From: Callaeas wilsoni
Lineage: Eukaryota > Chordata > Aves > Passeriformes > Callaeidae
NCBI GenBank assembly: GCA_013398955.1
Contig: VWPU01011876.1
Location: 1 to 64,000 of the forward strand
DNA: 64,000 nt
Reading direction: 5' to 3'
Position numbers and translations under genes: made by a program. The notes beneath the pieces were generated by a model that saw nothing but the letters and a program-made list of their open reading frames with translations, was not told the DNA's origin and ran no database searches. Shown one piece after another: positions 1 through 11,200 of the stretch. How positions within the stretch are numbered: position 1 is the first letter of the stretch; each line of letters starts with the position of its first letter.

Positions 1-410
1 CCCCGGGGAGCGGCGGAGGGGCTGTGGGGAGGGTCCCCCTTTCGTACCCCCGGCGCCCGCACTGAGCGGGCGAGGGGCTGCGGGGCGACGGCGGGCGCCG
101 GGCCGCCGGCTCCTTCTCTGCCTTTTTTGGTGGTTCCGTCCTCCTCTCCCCACCCCCGGCGGGCGGCTGCGTGCGCAGGAGCCATCCCGGGGCAGAGGTG
201 TTTGTACTCGTGTCCTTGGGTGGAAGGGAGAGGCAGAGCCGGCCCGCCGCCAGCGCTGCGCCGGCCGGGCCCGGCCCCGCGCCCTCCGCACGGACCGCGG
301 GGGTCCGGGACCGGGCTGGACCCGGCGGCGGTGCCGTGTCGGCCCGAGGGTTCCCCTGCTCCGGGCGGGGCCCCGCTGCGCCTCGGGTGAGCCCCGTGCA
401 GCGGGTTTGG
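1..410 (+). promoter_or_regulatory. CpG island at the left edge, probable ZFAND6 promoter and first non-coding exon
   Basis: The first ~400 bases are very GC-rich and dense in CpG, then the composition drops sharply to AT-rich. A strong splice-donor-like GTGAGC at 387-392 follows cctcgg, so an untranslated first exon ending at 386 is plausible. Human ZFAND6 starts in a CpG island and has untranslated 5' exons, which fits. The open frames here are a by-product of high GC and resemble no known protein. The island is cut by the window edge, so it could also serve a divergent gene outside the window. Confidence 0.6.
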
Positions 411-3400
411 CTGGTGTGGGGACAGGGGTGCTCAGGAATCAACATGCGCTTTGTGTTGTGCCACTGGTCTAGTTAAACCAAGGGTTAACGCTGGCAGTCT
501 GTGGTACTTTGGCGTTTTGCTGTACGAAAAGTTATTGTTGTTGTTTTGGTGTTTGCCCAGGAACCCTGTGAGATTTAACCCAACTTGCCTCCTAGGCTTT
601 GCCAAAAGCCTGGAGTGATAGATAAGGGGTGTGAACATCCACTCGTGTTTCCACAGGATGTTAGGATTGGGTAACCTTAGAAAATAAAAAGGGCAGTTAT
701 CTTACTGCTAATAACAACAGCAGCAACAGCGAAATACAGAAGCTTCTACCCTATGTGCTGATGTAACGTGGCGGCACTCAGCAAACCCGTGGTAGTTACT
801 TCACCCCCTGCATGGATTGACTTCAAGTGCACCGTTGTGTTCTGAAGTCCATTCCCCGAGTGTTTGTCCAGGCTTGTCCTATAATAGGTGTCATTGCATA
901 AGAGTTACAGGGAGCAAAGAGCGTGCCGAGTTTCTTTCACTCTTCTAAGGTTCTGTGCTCACATCTCAACTGTGCCAAACTCTGCACTGAAAAAAGAAGG
1001 GCACAGCTTGGTAAGCTGCCCTGCGAACTTCAGTGAAAAAAAAAAAAATTATTCTCTTCTTCCTCCTACTTACAAGCAAATGTTTTTGTTTGTCTTGTGT
1101 CATCTTAAATAATTTTTTGCACAGTGTTAATCCTCTTCTGAACTGTGGACGATGGTAAGTCAACAATTGAGGAAGTAAATATGTCAGTTCCTTCCTTTGT
1201 CTCTTTCTTGTCTGTCCTCTAACTTTTACAGCTTTACTCTTTGAATTTTATCTGATTTGTTTTTGTAGTGCTGAGGTACCTACCTGTTCTTTATTATCAC
1301 CTAACTTAGAACAAGGGGCCTGGCTCTTTCCTGATCTATCTTGTATTTGTTCAGGCCAAAATAAATGTATAATGGGAGGATTTTTGTTCCTTATGGTATT
1401 GAATAACAGAGTCTCTGACATATCAGTGGCATAATTCCCTGGGTTTATTACTTTGCAGATAGAGGAGAAGATATTCTTCACCACTGGAGAAACTGTCTCC
1501 TGTATGTATTTCCTAGAATACCTTTTAAAAATGTTTGTCTTAAAAACCTGTGAATCATGTTAAATTTATTTTAATCTGTTACTATTTTCCTTCTTGACTA
1601 ATCATGAATTTATGGCAAAAATTAACAACATTGTATATGGCATAGCATACTTACAGGAGTGTGATTGAAGAATATAAATTTACATTTCAACTTCTTGTTA
1701 CTTCATGGTCTCAGATGGCATATTCAAAACCTCCCACAAATGGCTTGAAAGAGATAGTGGCAAGTTATCAGGGAGAGTAGCATTAACACAAACTACTGAA
1801 AAGTTGCTATGGTTACAGATAAAGGTAATCCCTGTTTCTGTAAAAGTGTGTCATTTTGTAACAGCTATATTAATCAGTCTGATTTCTGAGGAAATTGGAG
1901 TATACAAACTTCTGGCTCAATTTTCTTGGCAGTTAATTGCTATGCAGCCTTTTTTTAAAATACTGAATGGGCTATGACTTGCATTCAAGATACATGATTT
2001 GACCTACAAAGATTATTATAGATTACATATAAATGCACTTGGACTACGCTGACTTTGATGGAAACTCTAGTATACTTATTTTTGCTCCACCCAGGAGATA
2101 CCTGATATCAAGGAAGTGTCTTTTAAAATGTGTAGATCCTTTTTCAAGGACTTTGGCTGAAGCAAGTGATGTAGCCCTCTGTCACCGGAGATCTTGGTTG
2201 TACAGCTGTACAAGATACAATTCCGTGTTCTCATAAGAAAAAAACACCCAACCAAATCACACACCCCCAGAAAAACCCCAAGAACCACCCCAAAGCAAAC
2301 CAGTATGGCAGCTGCTGAGAGATTGAGACCTGTTGGGAATGTCCAGCTTTATAGGCCAGGGGGCCACAGGGCAAGGGACAAATGATTCTGTTAAGGGCTT
2401 ATTCCTTACATAGAAAGAGTTGGAATTTAACATGCTGGAACTTCAATAATATCTCAGGTCTGCTAAGCTTTGGGTGGTTTGAGATAGCTGCTAAAACATC
2501 CGGGGGAATGTGTCTGTCTGGTGTATCTGTACTGCTGTCCAGACAGCTCAGCAGACCTCTCTGTACTTACCACGTGCACCTCTTTGTTGTTTCCAGATCT
2601 GATTATTGCAGTGCAGTAGTACATCTGGGATTGAAAGCAGCAAGAGGAATCTCAAAAGTTCAAGATTACTGAAATCTCATCAGTCTGGTATGTTGTTCTC
2701 TTCAGACTCCTGGAATAGCAAGTTGAATTCTTTGTATGTGAAGGCCTCCTTAGTTACAGCTAAGGATAAGTTTCCTGCTAGGTTTCTAGGATCTTGGCTT
2801 TTCATCAGCAATTTCATTCTCGGGAAGTAATGTGCTACTAAGAACTATGAACTGTGTATTGTTGGGCTGGTGTAGAAGATTGTTTTTGGTAGTGGTGTTT
2901 GAAGCAGGACAATGAACCCATGCTCTGGGGACCTTCAGTCAACATACACTCTGAACTTGTTTTCATCTTGCTTATCCAGCCTGGAAATTCCAGGTAGTTT
3001 TGCAGACTTTCAAAACTAAAGTCAGGCTGGAAAGAAGCTATTGCTAGAAGACTTTTGCAGAGACTGCACACTGATGTATTGAAGAATGCATAATATGAAA
3101 AGGAATGTTTGTTTCTTCACACAGGGCATTTTTTTTCCCACTGCCTTTATGTAGACATGGCCCTCATGAAGTTAATGGGTTTTTTTAGGTTTGATAAAAA
3201 ATTTAGTAATGTCTCAGAGTCATTTCTCAAATGCCAAAGTTCTGAAATTCCTATGCTAATGTGCTTTTAAAATTGATATATTTTCAAAAATACACAGCAA
3301 TTTTGAGAACTGTTGTTTATAAACAGGATTACAGCATCTGAGGGTGTGAAAGGCATGGGAAGCTAAATATTACTTTAAAAGCTGTCCCTAGTAATAAGAA

Positions 3401-6150
3401 AAGCTAAAAGTCAGAACTATAATAATAAATAAAAAATTCAGCACATGCTGTAGTGCAGACATAATTGACAACCAGAGGTTAAAGTCCTTTTCTCCAATGC
3501 CAGTTCATTGTGTGTATGCAGCAGATCAGTTTCTTTGCTACTTATTAACATGTACAGAATCCAGGAGATATAATGGATTCAGGACTGAAAACCAGGTGCA
3601 GAATAGTGAAGAAAGCTCATGTGGTTCACACTGATCTGCTGGGACCTGGACATTGAGTAACCATCTCTTCATCTAATCCCTGAACAGCCATCACATGTAG
3701 CTTTTGATCACTACTATTCTTGTCTCTGTTTGAACTGGTGGCTTACAGATGAAAGGCTCTATTCCTGATCTCTTGAGCTGTCAAGTCTTCCAAACTTGCT
3801 GTCTTCTGCATGTGTAAGATTACAGAACAAACGGCCTTTTAGCTGTTCCATGATTACAATAGTCAAATGAGAGTCAGGTGCTCTCTGACTGTCCAAGTGC
3901 AGAGTTGGGTGGCAGCAAACTGATTTTTTTTTTAACACTGCTGTGAAAGCTTCCCTGCTTAGTGTTCTTGCAGTTGCAATCTGCTATTTTTGTTTTTTGT
4001 GCATTGCTAGAGATACTGTAAGGGTAGCAAAGGCTTAACTTGAGCCTGAACCTTAAAATGTGCCTGTGCCATTTTTCCAGAATGTATGTGTGTTTAGAAG
4101 GAAAATAGATGGCTTTTTGCAGAAACTGAGGCTAAAAATTAGCCTTTTTAATGTCTAGTTTCACTACATTTCCTTCAGCATGGGATAATGACTTGAAGAG
4201 CAATTTTTTAGTGCATGGATTCCCAACATTTAGGTATAGATGTGTTTACCAATGATATCTAGTTCAGTGACCTGGGGTCAACCATGAATCTAGTTTGGAT
4301 CAACCACTTCACAGATGATGTGGGGATCTTCGCTTTTATGAGGATAGCAAATTACTCCTGGGGCTTTCTTACTAGGACAGTTGTGTGGTGTGCATGTGTT
4401 TGTTTTGGTTTTAAATGAGATGGGGTAAGCAAATCTAGGAGGCCAGTGCTGAGCAGAGGAGAGTTTGCTTTGCCATCCCCCTTCTGCTCTGGGTGAGCCT
4501 TATTCTTGCTTATCAGAGGCTGGCCAAACTTCTGCCAGCTCAGAGACTGAAGGCAGGTGGAAGGGGCTGATGAGCACCAGAGCTGGGTTCCGGGAGTTGG
4601 CCAGACTGCAGGGCTTGGGGAGGAAAAGGGATGGAACATCTCCCTTGTAATGATAAGAGCTGCTAGTTGCATGTGTGACAGAAGCATGAGCTGAAGTGTG
4701 GGATGTTTGATGATAAAAATTATTTTTCATTGCCATTACAAGGTGGTGAGACTGCTGTGGTAGCAAATAGAGCTGGAGACTTTTGGAGTAGTGTGTTTGG
4801 TTTGCATTTTTTTCCCCTCTCCTTTTTAAAGTACCTGAACAACAATGCTGACTCTAGGGTTGTCATGTCTTCTAGCACTTGGCAGTTTGATATGATTTGT
4901 GACTTGTGCTGCTGTTTTTATGGGCCTAAAGTTAATGCGCTCCAAATTGAAGCTTTCCAAGATTGGTTACTGAGATACTTGAGGGACACTTTACTGGTCT
5001 GTTCTGTTTGCGTGAACTGTGTTCTTGGTTTTGATGGCTTAGATAGGGGTTGGTCAAAAAAATGTGTCATGCAAGTATGAGTTATCCTCAGGGGACCCCA
5101 GATCAGCTTCCAGCAGTGCTGGCTCTCGCAGGGCACTGAATTCAGATGCAAGGATTAAGGTCTGGTTCTTTCATCTTATATTTTAGGTGTTGTGGGGGAA
5201 GTTACGTGAATATTGTTAATCCTGTTCTTGTAGTGTTTCATACATATCAACTTACAACCAATTGCTGCTTTTCAGTCCTACTTGGATTTGTGGCATGATA
5301 GGTTGCTCTAAAATAGGTAACACAAAATGTGCTGTTTCATCATTTTAGCAGAAGTAAATGTCCTTCTTGAAGGTGTTTTTTATGCTCTTTTTGGTGTATC
5401 ACAGCTCAAGGGAGCACTTAGCTGTAAATATTTTCCTGATGTTGCCTAGTATTTGCAGTAAAGCAGTGTGCTGAACTGCTTTGGACTTTATTAATCTGTA
5501 TTAGGGAAGTGAAAACATCCTCATTTTGTGGGATTGGTAGCGGGTGAAGTAAGGGAAGGCAGTCGGCTCCAGCACTGGGAGGGGAAAGGTGGCAAGAACC
5601 AGAAACAAGTTTTTCCTCTTTGCCTTCGCACACGACAAAAACAGCCCAAATGTGCTTGTGCTGACAAGTGCTTTATCTTCCTCTAGCTTAATATTTTTAG
5701 TTATTTTACACTAAACACATGAAAATACTTTATGTAAGGCAGCCTTACTACCCAAATAAGTCTTGTGTAACTATGATGATACTTGTGGGTGCAGGAGGGA
5801 ACACTGACTGCGTTCTGGCACTTCCCTCTGTTGCTTGTTAGGAATGGGGCAAGGTTCGTCTTGAACCAGGTGTCGTATCTGCACTTGTGAAATATTTATT
5901 AAGCCTTGTTTTGTTTTTACTCATCTTTTCACTGGATAGATGGGTAGGGAACCACATCTGTGTTTGCACGAAGGAAAAAGGATCACTTTTAAGCTAAAGG
6001 GCAGGTTTTCGTGTAGTGCTGAGAGGAAGCTGTGCTGTGAGAAACGCTGTTGTCATAACGTGACCGGGATCTTGCAAATTTGTTCAGTCAAGTGAAGCCT
6101 GAATAAGTACAAAAAGTTTCTGGCAGAAGCCGTGGTACCTTGTGGGATGG
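411..6150. other. AT-rich non-coding stretch, probable ZFAND6 5' intron
   Basis: Stop codons are frequent in all frames and I recognise no protein homology, RNA gene or interspersed repeat. An A/C-rich tract lies at about 2235-2305, and there is an A run at about 1036-1048. The longest open frame (4703-5080, plus strand) has no recognisable motif. The stretch is best read as intron if ZFAND6 starts in the island at the left edge, or as upstream DNA if it starts at ~6.7 kb. Confidence 0.5.
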
Positions 6151-6173
6151 AGACAGTCACTTCCTGCGGAGCT

Positions 6174-6260
6174 CCTGCTGACTCATGCTTTAAATGGGTG
6201 GAAGTCTTTGGAACCGGCGACCCGATGTATTTTTAGCCGGGGTTACTAATTTATATAGTG
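6174..6260 (+). promoter_or_regulatory. AP-1/MARE-like site and TATA-like element upstream of the second CpG island
   Basis: TGACTCA lies at 6179-6185 within TGCTGACTCA, which matches half of a Maf-recognition or antioxidant-response element. A TTATATAG motif at 6251-6258 lies about 80 nt before a GTAAGT donor. These are short motifs that could occur by chance; only their clustering next to the CpG island makes them worth noting. Confidence 0.25.
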
Positions 6261-6289
6261 TGCTCGGCCTCCCAGGGTAACTCCCGTCA

Positions 6290-6770
6290 CCCTTCAAGCG
6301 CGGATGGGCTCCAAACCCTCGGCTAATTTTATCCCGTAAGTGGAGCAAGCGGCAGTTGTGTAATTGCCGCGGGAGAAGCGTTCCCAGCCCGCTCGGGTGT
6401 TATCCTCTCTTCCACCGCCGCCCCCCCGGCCGGGAGCGAGGCGCCGGGAGGGGTGGGCGCCCCGCGGGGACCGGGCTCCGGCCCGGGCATCGGTCCCGGG
6501 GTGCGCCCGCCCGCGGCTCGCGTTCGTCACGGCGGGAGCGGGGCACGGTCCCTTTAAGAGCGCGCGCCGGGGGTGCCCGAGCCCGCCCAGCCGAACCTGG
6601 TAGCGAGGAAAAGTTCTGCCCGTGACGGACAGGCCGCTCCGCCAATCGGCGGGCGCGGCCCGGCCGGCGGGGCGGGCCCGGCGCGGCCCGGCCAACAGGA
6701 GCGGGAGGGCGGGCCCCGTGCCCAGGGTAGGTTGCGCCGAAGTGCAGCTCCAAGTGAAGTTAATCTGGGG
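6290..6770 (+). promoter_or_regulatory. Second CpG island, likely alternative promoter of ZFAND6
   Basis: Composition rises abruptly to very high GC with many CpG and GC-box-like runs between about 6290 and 6770. A CCAAT box lies at 6642-6646 and a TGACG (CRE half-site) at 6623-6627. Donor-like sites GTAAGT at 6336 and GTAGGT at 6727 could end untranslated first exons on the plus strand. No conserved protein is encoded here. Inference: an alternative ZFAND6 promoter, since no other gene is visible between it and the ZFAND6 coding exons. A promoter for a non-coding or minus-strand transcript is also possible. Confidence 0.6.
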
Positions 6771-8190
6771 TGAAGCGAACAGAAAATTGTGGAGATCGTG
6801 TTGGTAGGAATTTTGCCGTTCTAATCGCGTCGTGTGGCGTCGTTCCGCCCTCCGGGGCAGTGGAGTTCATGTGCGTGGGGCTTTCCTTCGTCGTTTCGCT
6901 CTCTAATGATGGCAGGATATTAACATTTATGCAGGGAAGCAGAACAAAAGGGCTCTTTAGACAGGAAATAAGGTGCTGAGAGGCTCAAACTTGACCGAGT
7001 TTCTTTTGTCATCTCTCGGCTTGCACCGGGTGTTCTGGCGTGGAAGAATCGAGCGGTTCCACAGTATCTTATGGAGAAATGTTAATTCTAAAATAGCGAG
7101 GATAATGCTGCCGTTTTGGAGTTACACAATGTTACAGGAAGAGAGCTCGATTTTAACTCTAACTTCTCTGATTCTGATGAGATTGGAGGTAACTAATTAT
7201 GACAGCTGCTATGGGATTATTCAGTGATAGCATTTGCTCCAAGTCATTTGTCTTAAATTGTCCTTTGTTGTATCACTGAAGGCTGCTGTGCTGTTGTCTG
7301 TGTTTGTTCTTGATGAGAAGCATGTCTCGCAGGTCCTTAGCATTTAGAACAAAGATATGTAAAAACTATGTAAAACATGGCAATTTTGTCTCAATTTTAA
7401 TCAGTTTTGTAGGATGTCTGGGTCTGTCAGAGCTCTGATTACAAATACAGGCAGGAAGAATTAAGTGTTACTGCTCTGTGTTGCAGCTACTACCCTTCCA
7501 GCCAAGGAGGAGAAAAAAGCGGGGGGGAGGATTTTTCTTTTCCTTTTGAATTGGTCTGAATCTCTTTGGAAACCTGTATTGCCTAATGGTAGCAGGTGTT
7601 TTATTTGAGGGAAGATTATTTTCAGTTTCTGTACCAGTTATATCATATATGGTATTTTTAGTGACACTTTGTGCATCTGAAAGGGCTTCAGGAACAGGAA
7701 AAGTATGAATTGCCATGGGTGGCATGGGATAGGGTGAGAGGGAGGAGAGCAGGAAGTGGCGAGGCAGGAAACGGGGGTTCTAATGAGAATGAAGACTTTC
7801 TTTTAATTGTCACCCTTTCTGTATTAGATGAGGCCACATACAGAACAAGGCGTTCAGATTGGGAAATCTATTTTCTTACTTCCCTAAATATTTCCTGTTT
7901 TTTTATAAAATCACTTGGGTTGATACACAGCTGTTCCTGGGAATTGGAAAGAAATACTCATGTCCCTAATACTTGTTGACTCTAAGAAGTTTGATGGGTT
8001 TTGTGTGATTAGTCATGGTGATAGAAGAATGGATCTGAAAAATTGAGCAAGAGTCTTTCAAGTGACCGTGGAAAGCAATTGCTTAGACCTTTACTGAATG
8101 TAAACAAGTGTTATTTTGAAACTATACCTCATTCTTTCAGTTTTACATTGAGGCATTCTGTTTTCTCCCAAAATGCTGGGTATGGATTGC

Positions 8191-8228
8191 TTATATATAT
8201 ATATCTATATATATATATATATATCTAT
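8191..8228. repeat. (TA)n microsatellite
   Basis: Two runs of alternating TA, each followed by a C interruption (atctat), over about 38 bp. A simple repeat in intron sequence, expected to vary in length between individuals. Confidence 0.9.
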
Positions 8229-11200
8229 CAGTGCCTTGACACACTGGCATCTTGCCATGGGCCAGTGGCTTATAGGTCTGAATTACTAATTCACTCTTGC
8301 TGTCTTTATCTGTTTATAGCATTTTTAAATGTCCTGTGTTGTATTTAAACCCTGGAAATAATATTTTAGAATGGGTAGTGACTACATATGGTCTTTTAGC
8401 TGAGAGTTGGGATAGGTTTCCTGTACTGGGTTTAAGACCAGGATACGTAAGTGTTTAAATACCAGGATATTAATTTCTTAACTTCCATGTGATGCTAGGC
8501 CTAAGACTAAGTGGCTAGATCAGATGTATGAGATGAGGGAAAGAAGAATAGTAGAGTTAGCTGGAATTTCTCTAAATTTATGAGTATGTGCATTAGAATT
8601 GCAGAAACTAAAGGAAGCCAACTAAAGTATTTGTGTGCCATTAAATACTAGATTTAGTCAAAAACTGGTTTCACTTAGAACTAGATAAAAGCTGAATACA
8701 TGAGGCAACTTGGTTCATGTTCCTTGGTCACTGAGCAGCCATGTTTCTTGGGTCCCCTCTGCCCCCCAACTTAGTTAGGAAAGATGTATTATCTGGGACC
8801 AATTTTCCTGATTTATTCAACACAGGAGTGAAATGCTCGACTCTCTCACCACATGTATACAGTTCTAATGCAGGCTGTTTGTAGAAAGCAAATCTGCCCT
8901 AAAGGATAAACATACCACTTTGCTGGCACAGCTGTACAACTTCTGTATTCAGGCTACAGCAAATGTTTCTTGCCTGCATTCAAAGCCGTTGCTGGCAGGA
9001 CCTGTGTTGTCCCTGCACGACGATTGGTTGTTCCAGCATTTCTTGTTCATAAAACCTTCTCCTGCACATGCTCCATCTGCAGATCTTAAACACTGTGAAT
9101 GTGTTGTGTGCTGTGGGATTTATGTGTCTGCTGCTTGTGCCAGCATGGAATATACATCTCTGATGTGAATAAGAGATTCTTAAAATCTACTGTAACCCTG
9201 TGTGCAAAATGCAGGACCAAATTTTATCTCTTCTCTTTATGAGCCAAAGGACATCTGTGTCCTACAGTCCGCTGGCTGCTGGTGGTGCTGCCCAGTGCGA
9301 GGTGGGTGGCCCAGCAGGAGCTGGGATGGTGACCCTGCACTCTGGTTCTGTTCAGTGCTGCTTGGAGCAGGCTATGTGCCTGCCATGAGCTGATCTCTGT
9401 AAAATACCCCCGAGCCTTGGGAAGGGCAGAAGTCCACCCTGAAAACAGGGATGTGGGCTTTGGATGCCGCCCTGCTTTTTGGGCCCTCTCCGCCACACGC
9501 AGGGCCTCCTGCATGCTCCCAGAAGCGTGGCTTCTGTGAGCACTGCAGGCAAAGTCAACTAGGCTGGCTCAAATTGTTCTGAACTAGTGGCTGGAGCCAA
9601 CACAGCTGGCCCTTTCCCCCTTCTCTTCCTCCCCCTGTTTCCCAAGTGGTTTAGTGGTCATTTCTGCTAATTGCCCTGTGCCCAAGGCAGAAGGGAAGGG
9701 GGAGAAGAATAATGTCATCCTAGAGTGTGTCAGTGATACCCAAAAAGGGACACCTGCCCGTGGTTTTAGCTGTGAGATTTGGCCTCTGACTGGTTTCCTT
9801 GCAGTTTCTAGGAAAGGGATGAGCTGAGGAGGTGTGATCAGCACAGGAGTGCTGTTGCAGGGCAGATTGGAGCCAAGGACCAGCCCTCTCCTGCAGATAC
9901 AAGGGCTCCTCAGGAGATAGTTGTGTGTCCTCCTGTGGTGTGAAGCTCACTCTGGGTGGGGCGGATCATCTGCCCAGCGATGTTTACACTGTAATAAGGT
10001 TTTGTGAAAATAAGCAGTTAATTACACATGACCTACAAAGTAATAAAAATAGTTGGGATCTGTTCTTAGTTTAAAATCCATTTAACAGAGGCATGAAACA
10101 TGTTTGGGATTTTTAAACCTGCTTTGGTTTTTTTTTTTAACCTTTAGAATTATCAGGAACATTAAGTCTTTCTTCCCTGTTCTTCTTGGATCTCTCAGAT
10201 GTGTCATAAGCTTCTCAGCCCTTAATTGAAGGGGTGGGGTGATATATTTTTAACAGATCCCTTCTTCCAAGTGTGTTTATAGGGCTTTTGAGCTAAACAG
10301 AGATTAGCTGAAACAAAGCTTTGAAAGTGCAAAACTATTTCTCCTCAATCATATTGAAGATGTTTTGCTCATTCTCCAGTTGTTGAAAGAAACAGAGAGG
10401 TTTTTTTTCATTTGAGAAGTAACTTGTTTGGCTATTAAATTACACATTAAGAAAGAAACTGAGTTAAATCCTAACCTGATCCATCTTCTGCTCCGTTTAG
10501 ATCAACTTAAGACAGTATTTTGAGTATTACTTAGACAAATGAACACACTTATTTGAGTATTTCCTAAAAATAGCTCCTTTTTAAGCAGCAGTTTTCTTAA
10601 ACCCACAGTTCTTCCTTTCACTTAATGCTCCAGCAGTCTTGCAGGAGCTCAGACTGTCTCTGTGCTGAAGACCACCCCTGCTCAGCTGTTCTGCCCTGCC
10701 AGGATGTATTTGTGTCACAGGACTCTAACCTTCAGGATATGGTATTTGTCAGTCTGAAACATAATAATCCTGTATCTGGAGAACTGAACTGTAAGCAGTG
10801 TGGCTGGCTTGGCAGGCCCTGGCAGCCACCCCAGCAGTTTAACTAGCCCAGGGTTTAAGACAGCACTGCACCAGTGTGTCCTATAATTCATGATGCTAAT
10901 GCATCTTTATCTATGTGAAGGATTAGGGAGACAAATATAAACTTAATAATCAAATTGGAATGGGAGCTTAAGAGAGGTATTTCTGAGATGGAAGTGAGGT
11001 GTTTTGGGCTTATTGAGACATTTTGCATTGCATGGGTTTTTTGAGCAAGGCCTGAAGTTTTCACCTTTAGTTTGAACAAGGCAGGAGGCTGGATGGTGTT
11101 CATGTGTGTGCCGTGGAATGGAACTCCCCTGATGAGAGCAGAATATTGCGTGAGGAAGGCGGATATTTTCCACTTAAGGTTTTAAATTATGTTTGGGGCA

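Noticed and set aside
127..476. Open frames of 87 and 101 codons in the left-edge CpG island
   Set aside because: Proline/arginine/glycine-rich translations of CpG-rich DNA without a good start or homology; better explained as promoter and untranslated exon.
4703..5080. A 125-codon plus-strand open frame in the ZFAND6 5' region
   Set aside because: No recognisable motif, low-complexity neighbours and no supporting splice or start signals; chance is the simpler reading.
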